Below, one piece after another: positions 6,918-13,004 of a stretch of 17,224 nt of DNA. Positions within the stretch are counted from its first letter, which is position 1. Every line of letters begins with the position of its first letter. A program made the position numbers and the translations under genes. The notes below the pieces were generated by a model. That model made no database searches. It was given only the letters and a program-made list of their open reading frames with translations, and was not told the origin of the DNA. Origin of the DNA: a bacterium (GTDB lineage Bacteria; Campylobacterota; Campylobacteria; Campylobacterales; Sulfurimonadaceae); NCBI GenBank assembly GCA_018824795.1, contig JAHJFL010000003.1, positions 1-17,224 on the forward strand, in the 5' to 3' direction.

Positions 6918-7069
6918 TTTAAGAATTGGATAGAAGTACAAATTTTATCTCTTTAAGGGGATAAAAGACTCTATTTTTTGAAAAAAAGATAGACTTTAGT
7001 GGCCACAGCGGCCTCAGCGAAGCAGAAGGAACCTTGTTCCTTCTGTGTATTAATTAAAACAGAAAGGAA
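6911..7069 (+). promoter_or_regulatory. Structured leader of rpmF with alternative pairing to the Shine-Dalgarno
   Basis: The 160-base gap between the yceD-like gene and rpmF is filled with dyads: TTCTTAA-T-TTAAGAA (6911-6925), an 8-10 bp stem with G-U pairs (6943-6966), an A/T stem around 6972-6992, the GC-rich palindrome GTGGCCAC (6999-7006), and a perfect 10-bp hairpin CAGAAGGAAC-CTT-GTTCCTTCTG (7023-7045). The 3' arm of the last hairpin (7036-7045) is also complementary to CAGAAAGGAA at 7060-7069, which holds the rpmF Shine-Dalgarno, with one bulged A. Two mutually exclusive structures are thus possible. The leader may be regulatory, for example L32 autoregulation, but this is inferred from pairing only. 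Confidence 0.5.
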
Positions 7070-7077
7070 TTAAAACT

Positions 7078-7227
7078 ATGGCAGTACCTAAGAGAAGAGT
7101 ATCTCATTCACGTTCAGCGAAAAGAAGAACTCACTACAAAATTACTTTAGCTAAACCAGTTAAAGATAAAGACGGAACATACAGATTACCACACCATGTT
7201 AACCCTACTACTGGTGAGTATAAATAA
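7078..7227 (+). CDS. rpmF: 50S ribosomal protein L32
   Basis: A 49-aa basic protein of the large ribosomal subunit beginning [17 protein letters not shown], the L32 signature. The C-terminal half ([24 protein letters not shown] minus its first residues) matches the cysteine-free epsilonproteobacterial form, so it does not bind zinc through the four-cysteine site found in some L32 proteins. AAAGGAAT lies 8 bases before the ATG. The gene is preceded by the unusual structured leader and followed after 3 bases by plsX, the classic rpmF-plsX arrangement that ties ribosome synthesis to lipid synthesis. Confidence 0.97.
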   Translation: MAVPKRRVSHSRSAKRRTHYKITLAKPVKDKDGTYRLPHHVNPTTGEYK

Positions 7228-7230
7228 TTA

Positions 7231-8229
7231 ATGGTAAAGATTGCAGTTGATGCAATGGGCGGGGACTTCGGTCCTGAGCCAATTGTAAAAGGTTGTTTAG
7301 AAGCACTCAAGAGAAAATCATTTGAGCTTATTTTGGTAGGCAAAAAGTCGGAAATTTTACCTCTGTTACCAAAACGTTATAGAGATAAGATTTTAATTGT
7401 AGAAGCAGATGATGTTATCTCGATGAGTGACGCCGCAACTGATGCTGTGAAACGTAAAGAAAGTAGTATATACAAAGCTATGGATCTTGTTAAAAATGGC
7501 GAGGTAGACGGTGTCGTCTCCGCTGGACACAGTGGCGCGACAATGACACTTGCAACTTTGAGACTTGGTCGCTTAGAAGGTGTTTTACGTCCAGCACTCG
7601 TGGCACTAATGCCTACAAAAACTGGTCGTCGTTCTATTATTTTAGATGTTGGTGCTAACGTAGACTCCAAGCCTGAGCATTTGGCGCAGTTCGCTGTTAT
7701 GGGCGGATGCTATGCAGAAGATATGTTTAAAATCGAGACTCCAAGTATTGGTATTTTAGCCAATGGTGAAGAAGATTCGAAAGGCAATGAAGTAACTAAA
7801 GCAGCATTTAAAATCCTTAAAGGCTATAAAGGCTTTAAAGGAAATGTTGAAGGAAGTGACATTTTTAATGGAACTTGTGATGTTATTGCCTGTGATGGCT
7901 TTGTTGGAAACTTGGTTTTAAAAGCAAGTGAAGGCGTTGCATCAACTATTAGCGGACTAATTAAAGATTATATTAGAAAATCTCCGATTGCAATTACTGG
8001 GGCACTTCTTATGAGAAAAGTTTTTAAACTTCTCAAAAAACAGATAGATTATGCTGAAGTAGGCGGTGCTCCGCTTATTGGGATTAAAGGCTGTGTTATT
8101 GTAAGTCATGGAAAAAGTAATCCTAAAGCTATGGAAAATGCAATTTATCAGGCTATAAGATATGTTGATACAGGCGTCAACGAAACGATAATTTCTAGAC
8201 TACAACAGCTCAAACAAAAGGAAGACTAA
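7231..8229 (+). CDS. plsX: Phosphate acyltransferase PlsX
   Basis: A 332-aa peripheral enzyme that converts acyl-ACP and phosphate to acyl phosphate, the donor used by PlsY for glycerol-3-phosphate acylation in phospholipid synthesis. Family motifs are present: [10 protein letters not shown] (6-15), [11 protein letters not shown] (95-105), ILDVGANVD (137-145), ILANGEE followed by [14 protein letters not shown], and [10 protein letters not shown] near the C-terminus. Length is typical. The ATG lies 3 bases after the rpmF stop, and the stop overlaps the fabH start by one base (TAATG), so rpmF-plsX-fabH should be translated as a coupled unit. Confidence 0.97.
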   Translation: MVKIAVDAMGGDFGPEPIVKGCLEALKRKSFELILVGKKSEILPLLPKRYRDKILIVEADDVISMSDAATDAVKRKESSIYKAMDLVKNGEVDGVVSAGHSGATMTLATLRLGRLEGVLRPALVALMPTKTGRRSIILDVGANVDSKPEHLAQFAVMGGCYAEDMFKIETPSIGILANGEEDSKGNEVTKAAFKILKGYKGFKGNVEGSDIFNGTCDVIACDGFVGNLVLKASEGVASTISGLIKDYIRKSPIAITGALLMRKVFKLLKKQIDYAEVGGAPLIGIKGCVIVSHGKSNPKAMENAIYQAIRYVDTGVNETIISRLQQLKQKED

Positions 8230-9230
8230 TGGCTTACGCAGCTCTTCGTTCTATTGGTGCTTATGTTCCAGAAAAAATCTTAACAAATGATGATTTGGCT
8301 CAAATGGTCGATACGACAGATGATTGGATAACGAAACGTACAGGTATTAAAGAGCGCCATATCGCACGCAAAGATGAAACAACAAGCGATATGGGCGTAG
8401 AAGCTGCAAAAAAAGCAATTGAACGCAGTGGAATTGCAAAAGAAGATATAGATATGGTTGTATGTGCGACAATTTCACCTGATTACTTCTGTATGCCTTC
8501 TACTGCAACAATCATCTCAAACAAGCTTGGTCTTGGAAATGTTACTGCTTTCGACATCTCGGCAGCTTGTACAGGGTTTGTATATATTCTCTCTATTGCA
8601 AAAGCATTTATAGAGTCTGGCATGAAGAAAAATGTACTTATTATTGGTGCTGAAAAATTATCTTCTATTACTGATTATACAGACAGAGGCACTTGTATTT
8701 TGTTTGGTGATGGGGCTGGAGCTGCTGTTATCAGTGCAACAGATAATAAAAATGAAGCAATTATAGATATTCAAACTGGGGCAGATGGCACTTTTGCTGA
8801 TTTACTCATGACTCCAAACGGCGGAACAGGTTCTCCTCATGATTCTCTTGATCAAGAAGCTGCAGGATGTTTTATGCAGATGAAAGGCAATGAGACTTTT
8901 AAAGTAGCAGTGCGTACCTTAACAAAAGATGTTGTTGAGATTTTAGAAAATAATAATATAAAAAGTGAAGATGTTAAGCACTTTGTTCCTCATCAAGCAA
9001 ACTATAGAATTATTAAAGCTGTTGGTGATGCATTAAAGATGAAAGATGAGCAAGTTGTTCTGACCGTTCATAAATATGGAAATACATCAGGCGCTTCTAT
9101 TCCTATGGCAATCAACGATATTTACGAAAGCGGCGAGCTTAAAGCCGGAGAGCTTTTGCTTCTCGATGCTTTTGGCGGGGGACTCACCTGGGGTTCAGCA
9201 CTCGTCCCTTTTTCACCACTTAAAAAATAA
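8229..9230 (+). CDS. fabH: Beta-ketoacyl-ACP synthase III
   Basis: A 333-aa condensing enzyme that joins acetyl-CoA to malonyl-ACP to start type II fatty acid synthesis. The catalytic triad is complete: Cys114 in DISAACTGF, His255 in VPHQANYR, and Asn285 in [10 protein letters not shown]. The N-terminal [10 protein letters not shown] (31-40) and C-terminal GGGLTWGSA are family hallmarks. Translation is coupled to plsX by a one-base overlap. The cluster ends here with a hairpin at 9238-9263. Confidence 0.97.
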   Translation: MAYAALRSIGAYVPEKILTNDDLAQMVDTTDDWITKRTGIKERHIARKDETTSDMGVEAAKKAIERSGIAKEDIDMVVCATISPDYFCMPSTATIISNKLGLGNVTAFDISAACTGFVYILSIAKAFIESGMKKNVLIIGAEKLSSITDYTDRGTCILFGDGAGAAVISATDNKNEAIIDIQTGADGTFADLLMTPNGGTGSPHDSLDQEAAGCFMQMKGNETFKVAVRTLTKDVVEILENNNIKSEDVKHFVPHQANYRIIKAVGDALKMKDEQVVLTVHKYGNTSGASIPMAINDIYESGELKAGELLLLDAFGGGLTWGSALVPFSPLKK

Positions 9231-9237
9231 CGCTTTT

Positions 9238-9263
9238 ACTCAATTTCTTCGTTGAAGTTGAGT
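9238..9263 (+). terminator. Terminator after fabH
   Basis: ACTCAATTTC and GAAGTTGAGT form a 10-bp stem with one G-U pair around a six-base loop. It begins 8 bases after the fabH stop and is followed by the T-rich TTCTTCTC. A second, smaller stem ACTTAC-TCCAT-GTAAGT follows at 9275-9291. Confidence 0.6.
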
Positions 9264-9340
9264 TTCTTCTCGTCACTTACTCCATGTAAGTTACTTAATA
9301 AAATTTTCATCCGTTTTCACTAGATATAAACTGAGAATAT

Positions 9341-9712
9341 TCAGACTTGCAGTGCGTTGAAAACTTTTTTATGAAATTCATTTTCTGTATCTGTAAAATC
9401 TAAAGAAGATTCTCTGAGCTTTTCGCCCCACATTGGGTTTGGAAAATGTGTATCATCTTCAAATCTAGCCATGATATGTATATGAACTCTTGGAAGTATA
9501 TTCGCAAAAGAAGCCATATTTATTTTTTTTGGGTTGTAGAAACGCTTCATTTCCTCTTCTACAATGTCATATGTTTCCCACAATTTTACTCGTAACTCTT
9601 TTGGCATATCACCCAACTCTTTAAAGGGCTCTTGAGTAAATATTTTCAGCCAAGGTATTTGTGCATCTTCTTTTTCTATATACAAATCTTTGTCTTCGTA
9701 AATTATATGCAT
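9341..9712 (-). CDS. HIT family nucleotide-binding protein
   Basis: A 123-aa protein of the histidine triad superfamily, whose members hydrolyse or transfer nucleotidyl groups, for example on dinucleoside polyphosphates. The triad region reads RVHIHIMARFEDD (75-87). The second and third histidines, His77 (nucleophile position) and His79, are present, but the first His of the triad is Arg75. The downstream HFPNPMWG is shared with proteobacterial COG0537-type HIT proteins, where the first position also varies, so it may still be active. The substrate cannot be told from sequence. The start is the ATG at 9712, with a modest AAAGAG seven bases before it and a TATAAT at 9738-9733. A run of eight T (9523-9530 on the plus strand) lies inside the gene. 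Confidence 0.85.
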   Translation of the reverse strand: MHIIYEDKDLYIEKEDAQIPWLKIFTQEPFKELGDMPKELRVKLWETYDIVEEEMKRFYNPKKINMASFANILPRVHIHIMARFEDDTHFPNPMWGEKLRESSLDFTDTENEFHKKVFNALQV

Positions 9713-9732
9713 AGTAAACTCTTTTTTTGAAG

Positions 9733-9738
9733 ATTATA
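9733..9738 (-). promoter_or_regulatory. Predicted -10 box for the HIT gene
   Basis: The minus strand reads TATAAT, followed by CTTC, 21 bases before the ATG at 9712, giving a very short leader of about 13 nt that contains the AAAGAG. No -35 hexamer is recognisable. Confidence 0.5.
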
Positions 9739-9796
9739 GCGAATTATGATTGCGAATGAATGAAAGATTGAAATAAGAAGTAGATTTAAATAGGAT

Positions 9797-9821
9797 AAAC
9801 CCCAAAAGAATTTTGGAGTTT
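9797..9821 (-). terminator. Terminator of the DEAD-box helicase gene
   Basis: On the minus strand AAACTCCAAAA - TTC - TTTTGGGGTTT forms an 11-bp stem with one U-G pair. It starts 28 bases beyond the helicase stop and is followed by ATCCTATTTAAAT. The U tract is imperfect, so efficiency is uncertain. Confidence 0.6.
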
Positions 9822-9849
9822 AGTTAAAGGAGAAGCGAGGAGGAAAAGA

Positions 9850-11454
9850 TTAGTCTCTGCTTCTGCCCGCGCTAGAACCTGTACGTCCTCTTGAACCTGA
9901 GGAAGCACTGTTCCCACGGTATCCACCGCCGCCATCACGGCTGCTACGCTCACGACTTCCGCCGCCATTACCGCCACCAGAACTTGGTTTGCTTCCACGG
10001 TATCCACCGCCAGAACTTGAACCGCCACTTCTGTTACGGCTACGACCTTTAAAGTCTCTACCGCCACCGCCTCTTTGACTAGCTCTCTCAAGGATTGCTT
10101 CAATTCTATCAGCAGGAATACCAATGTTATTTGGCCCTTTGATATCTTGTTTATCAAGAATCATAGAGATAAGTTTGAACATTATCGTCTCTTCATCAAT
10201 ATCTTGTTTAAGTCTATCTAAAACTTTGTGCGCCTCATCGTAGATGTGTTGATCTTCAATAGTTTTAACCATATTTTCAACAGTAGAAGCACGTAGGTCA
10301 TTTTTACTTGGAACATAAGCGTGAGCCATTGAAGTTCCAACTTTTTGTTTAATACGTTGTAACTCTTTAAACTCTAACGGAGTTAAAAGTGTAATTGCCT
10401 TACCTTTTGTACCGGCACGTCCAGTTCTACCAATACGGTGAACATAAGACTCAGGGTCAAATGGAATATGGTAGTTGAAAACGTGAGAGATGTTATCAAC
10501 GTGAATACCACGAGCAGCAACGTCTGTTGCAACAAGTACTTTTACTGAGTTGCTTTTGAAACCCTTAATAACAGTTTCACGTTGACGCTGCTCCATATCT
10601 CCATGAAGACCGTTTGCTAAGTAACCTGCGTTTGATAAAACATTTGAAAGTCTGTCAACTTCACTTTTTGTTCTACAAAATACTACAGATTTTTTAGTGA
10701 TTTCAGAGTCCATAAGACGAATGATTGCATCATCTCTTTCTGATTCTTCAATTACATAGTAAAGTTGTTCAATGTCAGTATTTGTAGTTTCACCTTTTGT
10801 GATAGATACAAATTCAGGGTTTTGTAAAATTCTTGAAGCAAGAGTTTTAATCGGCTGAGGCATTGTAGCTGAGAATAAAAGTGTTTGACGGTTTGTCGGA
10901 AGGTATGAAAAAATTTCATTAATATCATCCAAAAATCCCATATCAAGCATCTCATCTGCTTCATCTAAAACAACCATGCTTGGAGCGAAGTTATCTATCA
11001 TGTTCTTTTTCAAGATATCTAAAAGACGTCCCGGAGTTGCAACAACTATGTTTGCACCTCTGCTTATTAAGTCAAGTTGACGGCTGTATGAACTACCACC
11101 GTAAACAGTAACAGTTTTAACACCGATATTTCTACCGTATTTGAAAAGTTCGTCAGAAACCTGAGTAGCAAGTTCACGTGTTGGAGTAATAACTAAAACT
11201 TCAACGCCACCTTTAAGGTGCATATTGTTAATAGCCGGAAGACCAAACGCTGCAGTTTTACCTGTACCTGTATGTGCCTGACCAACCATGTCGCGACCAG
11301 CTAAAACAAAAGGAATAGCCTGTGCCTGAATAGGACTTGGAACTACGAAACCAGCGTCTTTTACGCTACGAAGTACGTCTTTGTTTAAACCTAAGTCATC
11401 GAATGTGAGTAATTTTTCTTCTACAGAAGAGTTTTGTTGTGCATTTTCTTGCAT
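9850..11454 (-). CDS. DEAD-box ATP-dependent RNA helicase with Arg/Gly/Ser-rich C-terminal tail
   Basis: A 534-aa cytoplasmic RNA helicase. The core has all expected motifs: Phe18 and Q motif PSPIQ (39-43), motif I AHTGTGKT (60-67), Ia PTRELA (91-96), TPGR (140-143), DEAD (164-167), SAT (195-197), motif IV-V region with VATDVAARGIHV (308-319), and motif VI HRIGRTGR (339-346). A CsdA/DeaD-like region (about 380-455) follows. The tail (461-534) is almost only Gly, Ser and Arg with RGGGGRDF and two GGGYRG repeats; such tails bind RNA without sequence specificity. The family unwinds structured rRNA and mRNA during ribosome assembly and cold adaptation, and RNA decay. The start at 11454 has AAAGGA six bases upstream; that signal and the AUG can both pair in a local hairpin. 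The gene stands alone, with promoter 11529-11534 and terminator 9797-9821. Confidence 0.95.
   Translation of the reverse strand: MQENAQQNSSVEEKLLTFDDLGLNKDVLRSVKDAGFVVPSPIQAQAIPFVLAGRDMVGQAHTGTGKTAAFGLPAINNMHLKGGVEVLVITPTRELATQVSDELFKYGRNIGVKTVTVYGGSSYSRQLDLISRGANIVVATPGRLLDILKKNMIDNFAPSMVVLDEADEMLDMGFLDDINEIFSYLPTNRQTLLFSATMPQPIKTLASRILQNPEFVSITKGETTNTDIEQLYYVIEESERDDAIIRLMDSEITKKSVVFCRTKSEVDRLSNVLSNAGYLANGLHGDMEQRQRETVIKGFKSNSVKVLVATDVAARGIHVDNISHVFNYHIPFDPESYVHRIGRTGRAGTKGKAITLLTPLEFKELQRIKQKVGTSMAHAYVPSKNDLRASTVENMVKTIEDQHIYDEAHKVLDRLKQDIDEETIMFKLISMILDKQDIKGPNNIGIPADRIEAILERASQRGGGGRDFKGRSRNRSGGSSSGGGYRGSKPSSGGGNGGGSRERSSRDGGGGYRGNSASSGSRGRTGSSAGRSRD
9914..10011. repeat. Two 17-bp direct repeats encoding GGGYRG in the helicase tail
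   Basis: CCACGGTATCCACCGCC occurs at 9914-9930 and again, identical, at 9995-10011, 81 bases apart. Both copies encode the GGGYRG block of the RNA helicase tail. The in-phase spacing (27 codons) would let recombination shorten or lengthen the tail without breaking the frame. Confidence 0.8.
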
Positions 11455-11479
11455 CTTAATCCTTTAATTTAAGGAGATG
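11452..11479 (-). promoter_or_regulatory. Possible hairpin sequestering the helicase Shine-Dalgarno and start codon
   Basis: In the minus-strand transcript CAUCUCCUU (11479-11471) can pair with AAGG (11464-11461), part of the Shine-Dalgarno, and with AGAUG (11456-11452), which includes the AUG, leaving a four-base bulge. That makes 9 bp in all, with a six-base loop. Its stability is modest and I could not compute it. Confidence 0.35.
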
Positions 11480-11528
11480 ATACAAGATTGCTAAACGTAA
11501 AGCATCTTCCCCTCAAAGTATTTCGCGA

Positions 11529-11534
11529 ATTATA
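11529..11534 (-). promoter_or_regulatory. Predicted -10 box for the DEAD-box helicase gene
   Basis: The minus strand reads TATAAT, followed by TCGCG, 74 bases before the ATG at 11454. The resulting leader of about 67 nt is longer than most others in this window and contains the start-codon hairpin. The rest of the 290-bp gap up to rmuC is AT-rich and shows no further gene. Confidence 0.5.
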
Positions 11535-11713
11535 CCCAAATAATTATAAGAAATTATTAAAGTTATGTATATTTTAAATTAGTTAAGTTTATAATGCTCC
11601 TTAAAGACACTGATTGTGATAATTTATTTATTTATGTAAGGTAAAAATCTTGGGATATTTATGATTTTTATTTCATTATGCCTTATTCATTTATGGGAGA
11701 TTCGTAAAAAGTG

Positions 11714-11719
11714 TATAAT
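11714..11719 (+). promoter_or_regulatory. Predicted -10 box for the rmuC-histidine kinase pair
   Basis: TATAAT, followed by C, lies 25 bases before the TTG start at 11745. No -35 hexamer is seen. The leader would be about 19 nt and contains GAGG at 11734-11737. Confidence 0.5.
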
Positions 11720-11744
11720 CACTTATAAACTATGAGGATTTTAT

Positions 11745-13004
11745 TTGCAATTAGATTTAAACTTTGTTATTGCTATTGTGAGCTTGCTCTCTTTTATTGT
11801 TTTACTTTTTGTCTACTTCAAACAAAAAGATATAAATAAAACGCAGCTCTTTGAAAACGAAGAGTTGCGTTTATGTATAGAAAAAACTTTAGAAGAGAAA
11901 AATGAACTAAAACTTCAGCATGCAATTTTAAACACGCGCTATGAAGCAGAGATACAAAGTTCAGCCGAAAAACTTGGTGCAATGCAAAACGCCAAAGATG
12001 AACTCTCCAAAGAGTTTAAACTCTTGGCAAATCAAATTTTTGAAGATAAATCAAAACAGTTTAATCACACACATAAAGAGCAGTTTGAAATGCTTCTCAA
12101 ACCATTTCGTGAACAAATTACCAACTTTTCTACACAATCTAAAGAGCAATTTAATTATGAGACAAAAGAGAGACATCTTTTAAAAGATGAACTCACGCGT
12201 TTAAAAGAGATGAATAAGCAGCTCTCTAGTGATGCGGTCAATCTAACAAAAGCTCTTAAAGGTGAGAATAAAACGCAGGGAAATTGGGGAGAAATAGTTT
12301 TAGAGAGAATACTCGAACAATCAGGACTGCGAAAAGGTATTGAATATGAAACGCAGAGTACACTTAAAAATGATGAAGGAAAGGTGTACCGTCCTGATGT
12401 CGTCATTAAAATGCCTGAGGATAGAGATATCATCATTGACTCAAAAGTTTCCCTAAACGCTTATGAAAGATTTATAAGCGCGGAGAATGAAACACTCAAA
12501 TCTCTGGCCCTTAAAGAGCATCTTGCTAGTATAGCTTCTCACATAAGAGAGCTCAGCGCTAAAAAGTATGAGAGACTTGAAGGGATTAACACACTTGATT
12601 ATGTTTTGCTATTTATGCCAATAGAAGGTGCATTTATGGTGGCGTTAAACGCAGATGGAGAGTTTTTTAAAAGAGCATATGAGAATAATATTTTAGTAGT
12701 TTCGCCTTCGACACTCCTTGTCACACTGCGAACGATTGAGCATATTTGGCGTACACAAAAACAACAAGATCATGCAAAAAAAATAGCGGATGAAGCAGAG
12801 GCCATGTATGAAAAACTCGTCGGTTTTGTTGAGGAAATGCAAAATATTGGTTCTTTTTTACAAAAAGCCCAAGGTGCTCATGATAATGCAATGAAGCGTT
12901 TGAAAAGCGGGCGTGGAAACATTATAAAAAGAGCCCAAAATATGAAAGAGTTAGGTCTTAGGCCAAAAAAAGAGTTAAACATTATAAGCGAAGAAGATGC
13001 ATGA
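11745..13004 (+). CDS. rmuC: DNA recombination protein RmuC
   Basis: A 419-aa membrane-anchored protein of the RmuC family, which limits rearrangements at short inverted repeats and has a PD-(D/E)XK-like nuclease fold. An N-terminal transmembrane helix (about 7-25) is followed by a long charged coiled coil (about 35-175) and then the RmuC domain, with GNWGE (179-183), YRPDVVI (215-221) and IIDSKVSLNAY (230-240); Asp218, Asp232 and Lys234 are the candidate active-site residues. Start choice: no in-frame ATG precedes the helix, and TTG at 11745 has GAGGA at proper distance. An ATG at 11732 is out of frame. The stop overlaps the start of the histidine kinase gene by four bases (ATGA), so the two are translationally coupled. 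Confidence 0.92.
   Translation: MQLDLNFVIAIVSLLSFIVLLFVYFKQKDINKTQLFENEELRLCIEKTLEEKNELKLQHAILNTRYEAEIQSSAEKLGAMQNAKDELSKEFKLLANQIFEDKSKQFNHTHKEQFEMLLKPFREQITNFSTQSKEQFNYETKERHLLKDELTRLKEMNKQLSSDAVNLTKALKGENKTQGNWGEIVLERILEQSGLRKGIEYETQSTLKNDEGKVYRPDVVIKMPEDRDIIIDSKVSLNAYERFISAENETLKSLALKEHLASIASHIRELSAKKYERLEGINTLDYVLLFMPIEGAFMVALNADGEFFKRAYENNILVVSPSTLLVTLRTIEHIWRTQKQQDHAKKIADEAEAMYEKLVGFVEEMQNIGSFLQKAQGAHDNAMKRLKSGRGNIIKRAQNMKELGLRPKKELNIISEEDA

Noticed and set aside
9523..9530. Run of eight T inside the HIT gene as a phase-variation site
   Set aside because: A/T runs of this length are common in an AT-rich genome; phase-variable tracts in this phylum are usually G/C runs, and the frame here is intact.
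9786..10157. 123-codon open frame in another frame over the RNA helicase tail
   Set aside because: Its Val/Ala-rich sequence is a frame-shifted reading of the Gly/Ser/Arg codons; low-complexity DNA keeps several frames open.
11732..11842. ATG AGG... frame upstream of rmuC as an alternative start or a leader peptide
   Set aside because: It is out of frame with rmuC, stops after about 35 codons, and its ATG overlaps the GAGGA that serves the TTG start at 11745.
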